Shown piece by piece: positions 7,313 to 15,367 of a stretch of DNA of 64,000 bases. The stretch comes from VRUE01 sp963720805 (GTDB lineage Bacteria; Actinomycetota; Thermoleophilia; Solirubrobacterales; 70-9). The stretch's first letter is position 1. Each line of letters begins with the position of its first letter. Made by a program: the position numbers and the translations under genes. The stretch spans positions 248,001-312,000 of the forward strand of contig CAVRGT010000010.1 of the NCBI GenBank assembly GCA_963720805.1. The letters run 5' to 3'. The notes beneath the pieces were generated by a model that saw nothing but the letters and a program-made list of their open reading frames with translations, did no database searches and had not been told where the DNA came from.

Positions 7313-8917
7313 TCAGCCGTTCGGCTCGGAGCCCGGCAAGTCCGTCGTCCCGGGCTCGGCCGGGAACGAGCCGCTCGCATCGGCGGCCATGACGACGCGG
7401 CGGTCGATCAGGTCGCGGGTCGCGGTGATCGCGTCTTGGCGAGCGCGATCCTGGTCGATGCCGTAGCGCGCTCGTAGGGCGCTCTCGGCGTCGGCCAGCG
7501 TCCCGCCGTCGAGCGCGTCCATCACCACGCCCCCTGACTCGTTCAGCCGCAGGTAGCTGCCGTCACCGGCGAGCCGGACAAACCGCTGCCGCTCACTGCC
7601 GCTCCAGCGCAACGGCGCGTGCCGGTACCGCCTCGCAGCCGCCAGTGCGTGCACCTTCTCCTGAGCCTCTCGCATCTCCTCAGCTGGCTCGACCGGCTTT
7701 GGTGCGGTCGGCTCCGGCACCGGAGCATCTCGACCTCCACGCGGTTGACCGTTGCCCGACCCTGAGAGAGCCGCCGGACCCGTCTCGCCGGAACCTCCCC
7801 GCTGTTGTTCCGGCGAGACGGGTCCGACGGCTCTCCCGGCTCGGGGACCGTCAACCACATCCACCTCGTCGTCGAGATACGCCACCAAATCCGACTTCGC
7901 CAAATCCCCCGGCCGCTTCAGCGAGTCCGCCCAGCGGTTGATCCGCTCGTCGTCCCAGTCGCTCTGGATCGACTTCCAGCAGGCCGCGACGCCGTCGCGC
8001 AGCGCGTTGCCGAAGCTGAACGGGCGCATCGAGTCCGGGCGCACGTCGCCGTTTGGCCGCACCAGGTAGCTGCCCGGCGCCTCGCGGCCCTGCAGGGTGA
8101 CGCTGCCGCCGGTGCCCGGCTGCAGGACGATCCGCATCGCGCCGCCGTGCCGCCGCCGGAACTCCTCGACCGCGTCCTCCAGCGCGCCACGGGAGATCTG
8201 CCAGTCGCCGCCGCGCGCCGCCGCTCCGGTCACCACCACCGGCGTCACCCGCACCCAGGGCACCCCCAGCGCCCACATCTGCTCGAGGAACTCCGGCACC
8301 GCCGCGGCGTTGCCCGGCGTCACCACGTGGACGACGCAGACGCCGATCCCGGCGCCGAGCAGGCGGTCGATCCCCTCGACCGCGCGCCGCCAGCTCCCCG
8401 GCACCCCGCGCGAGCCGTCGTGCAGGCCCGCCCGCGCGCCGTCGAGCGAGACGTGCGCGGTGACCCCGCGCAGCGCTCCCAGCCGGCTCGCCACCTCCTC
8501 GTCGACGAACCAGCCGTTGGTGTTGAGTGTGACGCCGACTCCCGCCTCGGCCAGGTCCTCGATCAGGCCGAGGGTCAGCTCCTTGCGCAGGAACGGCTCG
8601 CCGCCGGTGACGACGGCCTCGACGATCCCCAGCTCGAGCGACTGGCGCGCGACCTCGCGCCACTCCTCGTCGCTCAGCTCGGGCGTGCGCTGCAGGGTGT
8701 GCCGCGGCGAGTCCGTGTAACAGAAGCCGCAGCGCAGGTTGCAGGCGTAGGTGATCTCGAGCTTCGCCCCGATCGGGCGCTCGGGCGCCTCGGTCAGCGC
8801 CCGCGGCGGACGGCGGCCGAGCCGCCAGAGCAGGCGGCCCCAGCCGAACCGCTCATCGCGACGCAAAGCGCGGCCCACCGGGCGGCTCACGCGTCGAGCC
8901 ACTCGCTGGGCCGCCAT
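7313..8917 (-). CDS. radical SAM peptide maturase with C-terminal PqqD-like domain
   Basis: A 534-residue enzyme. The [4Fe-4S]-SAM motif CNLRCGFC is at Cys59, Cys63 and Cys66, followed by the GGEPFLR SAM loop and a TIM-barrel region (LNTNGWFV, HVSLDGA). Around residues 280-330 it carries the skeleton of a SPASM/twitch segment (VRPNGDVRPDSMRPFSFGN) without the expected cysteines. After a linker that is a DNA palindrome (residues about 354-392), residues about 430-512 form a PqqD/RRE-like fold (LRLNESGGVVMDALDG). Such domains bind the leader of a ribosomal peptide. The gene starts 9 bp after two short peptide genes on the same strand, and an HPr-kinase-like gene lies upstream, so it most likely modifies those peptides. 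The chemistry cannot be read from sequence. Confidence 0.85.
   Translation of the reverse strand: MAAQRVARRVSRPVGRALRRDERFGWGRLLWRLGRRPPRALTEAPERPIGAKLEITYACNLRCGFCYTDSPRHTLQRTPELSDEEWREVARQSLELGIVEAVVTGGEPFLRKELTLGLIEDLAEAGVGVTLNTNGWFVDEEVASRLGALRGVTAHVSLDGARAGLHDGSRGVPGSWRRAVEGIDRLLGAGIGVCVVHVVTPGNAAAVPEFLEQMWALGVPWVRVTPVVVTGAAARGGDWQISRGALEDAVEEFRRRHGGAMRIVLQPGTGGSVTLQGREAPGSYLVRPNGDVRPDSMRPFSFGNALRDGVAACWKSIQSDWDDERINRWADSLKRPGDLAKSDLVAYLDDEVDVVDGPRAGRAVGPVSPEQQRGGSGETGPAALSGSGNGQPRGGRDAPVPEPTAPKPVEPAEEMREAQEKVHALAAARRYRHAPLRWSGSERQRFVRLAGDGSYLRLNESGGVVMDALDGGTLADAESALRARYGIDQDRARQDAITATRDLIDRRVVMAADASGSFPAEPGTTDLPGSEPNG
7743..7856. repeat. 114-bp palindrome inside the radical SAM gene
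   Basis: Two arms of about 50 bp flank a 12-base loop. The inner arm CGGACCCGTCTCGCCGGAAC is matched perfectly by its complement on the other side, and the outer ends GGTTGAC/GTCAACC also pair. The palindrome is read in frame as a Gly/Pro/Ser/Gln-rich linker between the catalytic and PqqD-like domains. Its placement at a domain boundary suggests an inserted palindromic element tolerated by the protein. Confidence 0.85.
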
Positions 8918-8926
8918 GCAGTGCTC

Positions 8927-9037
8927 CTAGCCGGGGATCTGGATGCTGCCGGCGCCGGGCTCCGTGTTGATTGGAAAGCCGCCCGTGTCGATCTCTTCGA
9001 CGCTGGGGGCCTCATAAGGGGTCATCTGATCAGTCAT
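8927..9037 (-). CDS. candidate RiPP precursor peptide 2 (36 aa)
   Basis: A 36-residue peptide directly before the radical SAM gene. It starts MTDQMTP and contains YEAPSVEEIDTGG, identical in its twin 11 bp upstream, followed by FPINT and a divergent tail ending SIQIPG. A Y-x-x-P-x-(hydrophobic) leader followed by an acidic stretch is the pattern that PqqD-like domains bind in lasso-peptide precursors. A conserved leader with a variable C-terminal tail is the classic precursor layout. The gap to the maturase start is 9 bp. It is too short for routine gene callers. Confidence 0.75.
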   Translation of the reverse strand: MTDQMTPYEAPSVEEIDTGGFPINTEPGAGSIQIPG

Positions 9038-9047
9038 CTCGGCCTTC

Positions 9048-9152
9048 CTAGCCGATCTGGCTCGTGCCGGCCGCGGTGCTGATGGGGTAGCCGCCGGTGT
9101 CGATCTCCTCGACGCTGGGGGCTTCGTAAGGCTCAGACTGCTTCTCGCTCAT
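9048..9152 (-). CDS. candidate RiPP precursor peptide 1 (34 aa)
   Basis: A 34-residue peptide starting MSEKQSEP, then YEAPSVEEIDTGG (shared with peptide 2), YPIST and the tail AAGTSQIG. It is preceded by a GA-rich ribosome-binding sequence (AGAAGGGGAGAG upstream of the ATG). Between it and peptide 2 the identity is nearly complete through the leader and collapses in the last 10 residues, consistent with paralogous precursors under leader constraint. Likely substrate of the radical SAM enzyme and/or of the HPr-kinase-like protein. Confidence 0.75.
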   Translation of the reverse strand: MSEKQSEPYEAPSVEEIDTGGYPISTAAGTSQIG

Positions 9153-9190
9153 CTCTCCCCTTCTCAGTTGGTGTAACCCTGGCGCGGAGT

Positions 9191-10066
9191 CTAGCCCCGA
9201 ACGAGCGTCACGTCGAGAAGTGCCCGGCATGCGTCCGGCAGCGCCTCGAGATCGTCGGGTAGCGAGACCTCGAATGCGGGCACGGATCCAAGCAGCGCGG
9301 CGAGCCGCTGAAAGGCGACGGCGATCGAGCCGCGCCCGCCGCTGTGGATGAGATTGGGCGTCAGCAGCGCCAGCGCTCGAGCGGGTTCCAGCGGCTCGAC
9401 CTCGAGCTCGGCACCGCGCTCGCCCAGCAGGACGACGGCCCCGACGGGGCTGGCGCCCGGCTCCCCCGGGCCGGGATCCTCGACCAGCACCGTTCGAACC
9501 CGGCCGCCTCCATCGCCGTTGCGCATGCGCACGCCGCGCGCGCCCGGATGGGCGACTGGCCCGTCCTCGCCGATCTCGACCGCGATCCCGTCCTCGCCGA
9601 GCAGCCGGCAGCCCGCCTCGCCCAGCGCCCGTGCCAGCGTCGACTTGCCGCGCATGGTCGGGCCGCAGAAGACGATCGCGTGTCTGTCGCGCTCGACCGC
9701 GGCCGCGTGCAGGGCAAGATCGCCGCGCAGGGCGAGCAGCGTGCAGATCGCCGAGGAGGCGATGCGGTGCTCGAGCAGCTCGTGGTCCCCGCCCGGCGAA
9801 TCGACGATGACCCGGCCCACGGTCGGCTCGAGCAGGAACGATGCGGTCGGCGGCATCTGCAGCAGGCACGACCCGCCGTCGAGCTCGTAGGAGGCGAACC
9901 AGCAGTGGCCGTCGTCGGTGACGAGCGATCCGGTCGGCTCCCCCGCCGGCGGCTCGAGGGGCTCCCGGGCAGCCTCGATGCGCAGCTCCCCCCGCGTCCC
10001 CGGCGCCGAATTAAGCCGCAACAGCGGCAAATCGCTCTTAACTTCGAATCCATAGAGGCTGCTCAT
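9191..10066 (-). CDS. HPr kinase/phosphorylase-like ATPase of RiPP locus
   Basis: A 291-residue protein related to the catalytic half of HPr kinase. LALHAAAV precedes the P-loop GPTMRGKST (residues 135-143), and GEDGIAVEI is in the Walker B position. It lacks the N-terminal HPrK domain; the first 100 residues are a separate beta-rich region. Proteins of this type occur in lasso and related peptide clusters, where some phosphorylate the precursor C-terminus. Here it sits immediately upstream of the two precursor genes on the same strand, and both peptides have Ser/Thr in their tails. Peptide phosphorylation is the best guess. Confidence 0.75.
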   Translation of the reverse strand: MSSLYGFEVKSDLPLLRLNSAPGTRGELRIEAAREPLEPPAGEPTGSLVTDDGHCWFASYELDGGSCLLQMPPTASFLLEPTVGRVIVDSPGGDHELLEHRIASSAICTLLALRGDLALHAAAVERDRHAIVFCGPTMRGKSTLARALGEAGCRLLGEDGIAVEIGEDGPVAHPGARGVRMRNGDGGGRVRTVLVEDPGPGEPGASPVGAVVLLGERGAELEVEPLEPARALALLTPNLIHSGGRGSIAVAFQRLAALLGSVPAFEVSLPDDLEALPDACRALLDVTLVRG

Positions 10067-10087
10067 CCGGTCTTAGGGTATGGACAC

Positions 10088-10376
10088 ATGGAGGGAACGA
10101 CGATCGAAGCCGGGACCACGCTGCAGCGCACCGACCGTGCCGTGCACGGCGATCTGCCCGAGGAGACGGTGCTGCTCGACGTCGATGCCGGCACCGCGGT
10201 GCGGCTCAACTCGACCGGCGCCTGGATCTGGGAGCAGCTCGCAGCAGCCGCGCCAGGTCAGCGATCTGGCCAGCGGCCTCGCGGCGCACTTCGAGATCGA
10301 CGAGGGCCGCGCGCTTGGCGATGTCGTCGCTTTTGCCCGCGAGATGGCCCGCCGCAACCTGCTCGCGGCGTCCTGA
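10088..10376 (+). pseudogene. PqqD-like peptide-binding protein, frameshifted
   Basis: The N-terminal half (EETVLLDVDAGTAVRLNSTG then AWIWEQL) is a typical PqqD/RRE beta-sheet region. The C-terminal half (DLASGLAAHFEIDEGRALGD) continues one frame over, so a single-base indel near position 10245 breaks an otherwise complete 95-residue gene. It is divergent from the HPrK-like gene, with 21 bp between start codons, so the promoters overlap. The damage may be an assembly error. Its 3' half overlaps the antisense end of lipA. Confidence 0.7.
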
Positions 10377-11366
10377 CCGGCGCAGCGCCCGGTCGGGCAG
10401 GTTCTGGTCGGCGTGGTAGCTGCTGCGCACCAGCGGGCCTGAGGCGACCGACTCGAAGCCGAGCTCGTAGGCCGCCTTCTCCAGCGCCGCGAACTCCTCC
10501 GGGTGCCAGTAGCGGACCACCGGCAGGTGGTTCTCGGTCGGGCGCAGGTACTGGCCCACGGTCAGCACCTGGACGCGGTGCTCGCGCAGCAGGCCGAAGG
10601 TCTCGACCATCTCCTCGAAGCTCTCGCCCAGCCCGACCATCAGCCCCGACTTGGTGACGACGTCGGCGCCGCCCATCTCCTTGGCCATCTTCAGCACCCG
10701 CGCCGAGCGCAGGAACTTGGAGCCGCGTCGGGCCACCGGGTAGAGCCGCGGCACCGTCTCGACGTTGTGGTTGAAGACGTCGGGGCGCTCGTGGATCACC
10801 TTGGCCAGCGGCATCTCCTGGCCGCGGAAGTCGGGGGTGAGGATCTCGACCTTGCAGCCGGGCGCCTGCATCCGGATCGAGCGGATCACGCCGACGAAGG
10901 CGCTCGCCCCGTAGTCGGGCAGGTCGTCGCGGTCGACCGAGGTGACGACGGCGTGGCGCAGGCCCATCTTCTTCACCTGGTTGGCGACCCGCAGCGGCTC
11001 CAGCGGGTCGTTCCAGGTAGGCACGCCCGTCTTCACGTTGCAGAAGCCGCAGCGGCGGGTGCAGACGTCGCCGAGGATCATGAAGGTCGCGGTGCCGCGC
11101 TCCCAGCACTCGCCGACGTTGGGGCAGTTGGCCTCCTCGCAGACCGTGTGCAGGTTGTCGGCGCCAATCATCGACTTGAGCCGGCGGTAGGTCGGCCCGC
11201 CCGGGGCCGGCACCTTCAGCCAGGGCGGCTTGCGGGCGCGGCGGAAGGGCACGGTGCCGTCGCTATCGGCCGCGATCCCGCCCGGCTTGGCGCGGGAGCG
11301 GGTGACGTGGACGCGCTCCGCGGCGGGAGCGTCGTGCTCAGCGGGCTCTGTGGTCGACTCGCTCAT
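10206..11366 (-). CDS. lipA: lipoyl synthase
   Basis: Radical SAM enzyme that inserts two sulfurs into protein-bound octanoate. It shows the auxiliary-cluster motif CEEANCPNVGECW, the SAM-cluster motif CTRRCGFC and the family ending VRSSYHADQ. The terminal conserved RSSY serine motif is present. Downstream of about residue 325 the frame runs on for some 60 Arg/Ala-rich residues antisense to the PqqD-like gene. The normal protein would end near that point, so an indel near the 3' end is likely. The start overlaps the stop of lipB (ATGA). Confidence 0.9.
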   Translation of the reverse strand: MSESTTEPAEHDAPAAERVHVTRSRAKPGGIAADSDGTVPFRRARKPPWLKVPAPGGPTYRRLKSMIGADNLHTVCEEANCPNVGECWERGTATFMILGDVCTRRCGFCNVKTGVPTWNDPLEPLRVANQVKKMGLRHAVVTSVDRDDLPDYGASAFVGVIRSIRMQAPGCKVEILTPDFRGQEMPLAKVIHERPDVFNHNVETVPRLYPVARRGSKFLRSARVLKMAKEMGGADVVTKSGLMVGLGESFEEMVETFGLLREHRVQVLTVGQYLRPTENHLPVVRYWHPEEFAALEKAAYELGFESVASGPLVRSSYHADQNLPDRALRRSGRREQVAAGHLAGKSDDIAKRAALVDLEVRREAAGQIADLARLLRAAPRSRRRSS

Positions 11367-12121
11367 GCGACTCCGAGCCTAGCGTTGTCGAGGCCCAGCT
11401 CGGCCGGCGTTGCCTCCGCGGGCTGGCGCTCGTAGACCTCGGCGTAGCGCGCGACGACGGTGTTGGCGAACGCGTCGATGTCCTGCTCGGCGCCGAGCTC
11501 GCGGCTCAGCGAGGCTGACCTGGCAGCCCTCGATCCCGCAGGGCACCACCCACTCGAACGGCTGCAAATCGTTGCTGACGTTGACCGAGAGCCCATGCGT
11601 AGTGACCCCCCGGCTCACATGCACCCCAATCGACCCGATCTTCGCCGCCGACGGGCCGGAAACGTCGAGATATCGACACGCTTTCGTCCCGTCGGCCCTC
11701 GGCTGGGTCGGTCCAGACGCCGGTTAGGCCCTTGATCGTTTGGGCGGGGACGGCGTGGTCGCCCAGCGCCTCGATCGCCACTTGCTCGAGCCGCCGCACG
11801 TACTCGTGGACGTCGTCGCCGTAGGCGCTCAGGTCGACGATCGGGTAGGCGACCAGCTGCCCGGGCCCGTGGTAGGTGACGCGGCCGCCGCGGTCGGTGT
11901 CGTGGACCGCGATGCCCTGCAGCTCGTACCACTCGGCCGCCATCGGCAGCTCCTCGGGCGTCGAGCGGCGCCCCCGGGTGTAGATGGGCGGGTGCTCGAG
12001 CAGCAGCAGCACGTCGGGAATCGAGCCGTCCTGCGCGCGCATCGCGCAGCCAGCGCTGGGCGACCAGCGCCTCGTCGTAGGCGACGGTGCCGCAACGGAC
12101 CACGAGGACTTCTGCGCTCAT
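11363..12121 (-). pseudogene. lipB: octanoyltransferase, broken by frameshifts
   Basis: Transfers octanoate from acyl carrier protein to lipoyl domains, upstream partner of lipA. The family blocks are all present but in different frames: N-terminus MSAEVLVVRCGTVAYDEAL, then RGGRVTYHGPGQLVAYPI, then HVSRGVTTHGLSVNVSNDL and PCGIEGC with the acyl-thioester Cys. The C-terminus FANTVVARYAEVYER follows in a further frame. At least three indels (near 12050, 11640 and 11520) are needed. Since every block is well conserved, sequencing or assembly error is more likely than decay. Confidence 0.8.
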
Positions 12122-12168
12122 CCTCGAAATCGTTGCATGGCGCCGCTCTATCCTTGGTGCCCCTCCCA

Positions 12169-13879
12169 ATGGTCCAGTCCAAGGCCCTCCGACCAGACTG
12201 GCTTCCGGCCGTCGCTCTCAGCTCCCTGCTCGCCCTGGCGATGCTGGCTGTGGAACCCGCAGGTCGGCGACCTCGCCGCCCAGGTCTTCCGCACCGAGCT
12301 CTTCCAGCACGCCGGCCTGGCGATCTGGAACGGCAGCTGGTACGGCGGCCACTACACGCTCACCTACAGCTTCCTCTTCCCGCCGCTCGCCTCGCTGCTG
12401 GGCCCGCAGTTGGTCGGGACGATCTCGGTCGTCGCCTCCTCCTACTTCTTCGACCGCCTCGTCCGCGACCGCTGGGGCACGCCGGCCCGCTGGGCGACGC
12501 TCTGGTTCGCCGCCGGCGTCGTCACCCTGCTCGCCGACGGCCAGCTCACCTTCGCCCTCGGCGTCGCCTGCGGCCTGGCGGCGCTGCGCTGCCTGCAGAC
12601 TCGGCGCTCGGACTCTGGCCCTCCTGGCCGCCGCAGCCTGCGCTCTCTCCAGCCCCGTCGCAGCGGTCTTCCTGGCTGGGGTCGTGCTCGCGGCCTCGGC
12701 GTCGGCTGTCGACTGGAGCGGTCTCGTCCGCGGGTGGCGTGGGCTCGGGGGGGCCGAGAACGGAGGCGCAGCCCCCGCCCGCAGGGCCCCCCGAGACCGG
12801 GCCGCTCGCGGCCAGGCGCTCTGGGTGTCCGCCATCGCCTTGGCCCTGACCCTCGGCCCCAACCTCGCCTTCCCCGAATCGGGCCAGTTCCCCTTCGCCT
12901 TCTCCTCCTACCTCGCGATCCCGCTCTTCTGCGGCGGCGCGCTCTTCGTCACCCGCGGGCTTGGGGACGAGGAGCGCCAGCTGCGCTGGGCCCTGATCGG
13001 CTACGTCGCCGCGGCGACCCTGCTGCTGGTGGCGCCGAACCCGCTGGGTGGCAACGCCGTCCGCCTCGGCGCCCTCTTCGGCGGCCCGGTGCTGGCCGCG
13101 GTGATGCTGGCTCGGCGGCCGCGCCTCGGCGCCTTCTCCGTCGTCGTCCTCGCCCTGGCCATGGCCGGCGGCCTCTACTGGCAGGTGACCGCGAGCGTCA
13201 GCCAGATCGCCCGCAGCGTCGGCGACCCCTCGACCTCGCGCGAGTACTTCCAGCCCCCGGCCCAGTGGCTGCGCGCGCACGGCGGCAGCGGCGTGCGGGT
13301 CGAGGTGCCGCCGACCGCGAACCACTGGGAGTCGGCCTACCTGGCGACCCAGTTCGAGCTGGCCCGCGGCTGGCTGCGCCAGCTCGACACCACCCGCGAC
13401 GACATCTTCTACGACGAAGACGAGCTCACCGCCGGCGTGCCTACCGACGCTGGCTGCACCGCAACGCGATCTCCTACGTCGCCCTGCCCGACGCCCCGCT
13501 CGACTACTCCTCGACCGCCGAGCGGCGCCTGATCCTCAGCGCCTCCGGCTACCTGCACCTGCGCTGGACCTCGCCCCACTGGCGGATCTACGCGGTGCGC
13601 AACCCCGAGCCGCTGGTCGAGCCGATGGGCGACGCCGCGGCCCACACGCTTTGGGTCGGGCGCCAGGGCTTCGGCCTCGACGTCACCCGCCCAGGCGACT
13701 TCCTCGTCCGCGTCAACTTCACCCCCTACTGGTCGATCTCCCGCGGCGCGGGCTGCCTGCTGCGCCACGGCGAGTGGACGGTCGCCCGCGCCTCGCACCC
13801 CGGCATCCTCCGCGTCTCAGCCGACTTCTCCCTCGGCCGAGCGTGGAACGCGGTTACCGGCGCCCGCAAGACCTGCTGA
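12169..13879 (+). pseudogene. polytopic membrane protein, frameshifted
   Basis: Reassembled across frames this is a protein of about 570 residues. Many hydrophobic segments (LPAVALSSLLALAMLAV, WATLWFAAGVVTLLA, TLALLAAAACALSSPVAAVF, FSVVVLALAMAGGLYW) are followed by a soluble C-terminal domain with an HWESAYLA region. The layout (membrane half, large extracytoplasmic C-terminus) resembles glycosyltransferase-C-like or 6-pyruvoyl-synthase-related membrane proteins of actinobacteria; I cannot name it. Frames change near 12250, 12600 and 13440. A GC-rich inverted repeat is embedded at 12.74 kb. Confidence 0.6.
12741..12798. repeat. GC-rich inverted repeat within a gene
   Basis: Arms GGGCTCGGGGGGGCC and GGGCCCCCCGAGACC pair almost fully around a 28-base loop. 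It is read as a Gly/Arg/Ala-rich insert in a cytoplasmic loop of the membrane protein. Possibly another coding palindromic insertion; the match is shorter than in the other cases. Confidence 0.5.
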
Positions 13880-13890
13880 CCCTTCCCGAG

Positions 13891-13933
13891 GTGCAACGTC
13901 TTTCGGTCCTCGGAAAGCCGCAAAACGTTGCAC
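13891..13933. terminator. hairpin G1 of a tandem pair
   Basis: A 43-bp inverted repeat with outer arms GTGCAACG/CGTTGCAC and an inner TTTCGG/CGGAAA pairing. It lies directly after the stop of the membrane-protein gene and before the convergent PDH E2 gene, so it could act as a bidirectional terminator. A near-copy follows 30 bp on. Confidence 0.6.
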
Positions 13934-13963
13934 TCATGGAGGGGGTCTGGGACGCCGGACGCG

Positions 13964-14006
13964 GTGCAACGCCTTTCGGTTCCGAGGGAGCCGAAAAACG
14001 TTGCAC
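13964..14006. terminator. hairpin G2 of a tandem pair
   Basis: Same 43-bp design as G1 (GTGCAACGCCTTTCGG paired to CCGAAAAACGTTGCAC), ending three bases before the stop of the E2 gene. The two copies share arms but differ in the loop, as expected for duplicated and diverged hairpins between convergent genes. Confidence 0.6.
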
Positions 14007-14726
14007 CTCTATAGAGCCAGGGAGAGGGGCTCTTCGAGCAGCGCGCGCACGCGGGCGAGGAATTCGGCGGCGGGGGCGCCGTAGAGGATGCGGTGGTCGC
14101 AGGCGAGGTTGACTCGCATCAGGTGGGCGGCGCTGATCGCGCCGTCGCGGACGACGGGGCGCTCGGCGATCGCGCCGACGGCGAGGATCGCCGCCTGCGG
14201 CGGGTTGATCACGGCGGCGAAGCTGTCGATGCCGAACATCCCCAGGTTGGAGACGGTGAAGGTCGCCCCCGAGAGCTCCGGCGGGGTGATCTGCCCGTCC
14301 CGCACCCGCTGCGCCAGCGCTCGCGAATCCCCGGCGATCTGCCGCAGGTTCTTCTGATCGGCATCGAAGATCGTCGGCACCACGAGCGCATCGCGCGCGG
14401 CTACGGCAACCCCGACATTCACCCGCGAGTAGAGCTCAAACCGCCCGTCCCGATAAGCCCCATTGGCCCGCGGATGCTCCCGCAGAGCCAGCGCACAAGC
14501 CTTGACCACCATGTCGTTGAACGAAGGCACCACATCACCCTCCTTCGCCCCGGCTTTGATCTGCGCCTCGAGCCGCAACCAGCCGACTCATATCGATCTC
14601 GGCCTCCAGGTAAAAGTGCGGTGCAGTCGCCTTCGACTCCGACATCCGCCGGGCGACCGTTGATTGCAGCTTCGACGGGTCTTCGTAGCTAACGGTCCCC
14701 TTAGCCGTTTCGGGTGCGCCCCCAAC

Positions 14727-14838
14727 TGGCGGGGACTAGCCGTCCCAGTCGCGGGTCCTGTCACTGCAGGGGACCCACCGCCGCCTCCGGTCGCTAAAGC
14801 GTCCTCGGGGCGGTCCCCCTACAGTGCCACCCGCGACA
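14727..14838. repeat. repeat element B, copy a (inverted)
   Basis: About 110 bp with the core GGTCGCTAAAGCGTCCTCGG and flanks GGGTCCTGTCACTGCAGGGG and GGTCCCCCTACAGTGCCACC. It is in opposite orientation to copies b and c. It is roughly palindromic around CGCTAAAGCG, so either strand resembles the other. In the E2 gene it is read on its other strand and ends next to an in-frame stop. Confidence 0.8.
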
Positions 14839-14997
14839 GCGGCCGCTCGTTCCACGTCGGCCTTGACGATCCGCCCGCCGGGCCCGGAGCCCTGAAGCTG
14901 CGACAGGTCCAGCTGCTTCTCCTTTGCCATCCGGCGAGCTACCGGCGACGCATGCGGACGGCTGCTTCCGTTCGAATCGGAAGGCGCGTTGATCGCC

Positions 14998-15108
14998 TCT
15001 CCCGCGGGTGGCGCCGTAGGGGGGCCCGCCGCCGAGGAAGCTTTAGCTACCGGAGGCGGTGGGGGGTCCCCTGCGGCGACAGGACCCGCGACCGAGGCGT
15101 CGGTCCCT
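14998..15108. repeat. repeat element B, copy b
   Basis: Same element as copies a and c, read in frame in the E2 linker as Pro-rich residues 92-124 (motif GDPPPPPVAKASS, then PPAGEA). Copies a and b lie about 160 bp apart in opposite orientations within one gene. Confidence 0.8.
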
Positions 15109-15367
15109 TCCCCGTCCCGGCTGGAGGCCCCGGATGCATCCCCAACCATCGCAATGGGGGTCCCGATCGCAACCGTCTCGCCCTCCTGCACCAAGATCTC
15201 ACTGAGCGTCCCCGCAACGTCAGATTCGTAGGCCATGTTGGCCTTATCGGTCTCGATCTCCACGAGCTCGTCTCCCATGGCAATCTCATCGCCGAGCTTC
15301 TTCAGCCACTGGAGAATCGTCCCCTCCTCCATCGAGTCGGACAACCTGGGCATCACGATCTCGGCCA

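Noticed and set aside
8927..9152. Classical lasso peptide locus
   Set aside because: Leader motif and kinase fit, but no asparagine-synthetase-like cyclase or transglutaminase-like leader protease is present in the window.
9344..10657. Long plus-strand reading frame opposite the HPrK-like gene
   Set aside because: Arg/Ala/Gly-rich shadow of the minus-strand gene; only its piece from 10088 on is real (PqqD-like).
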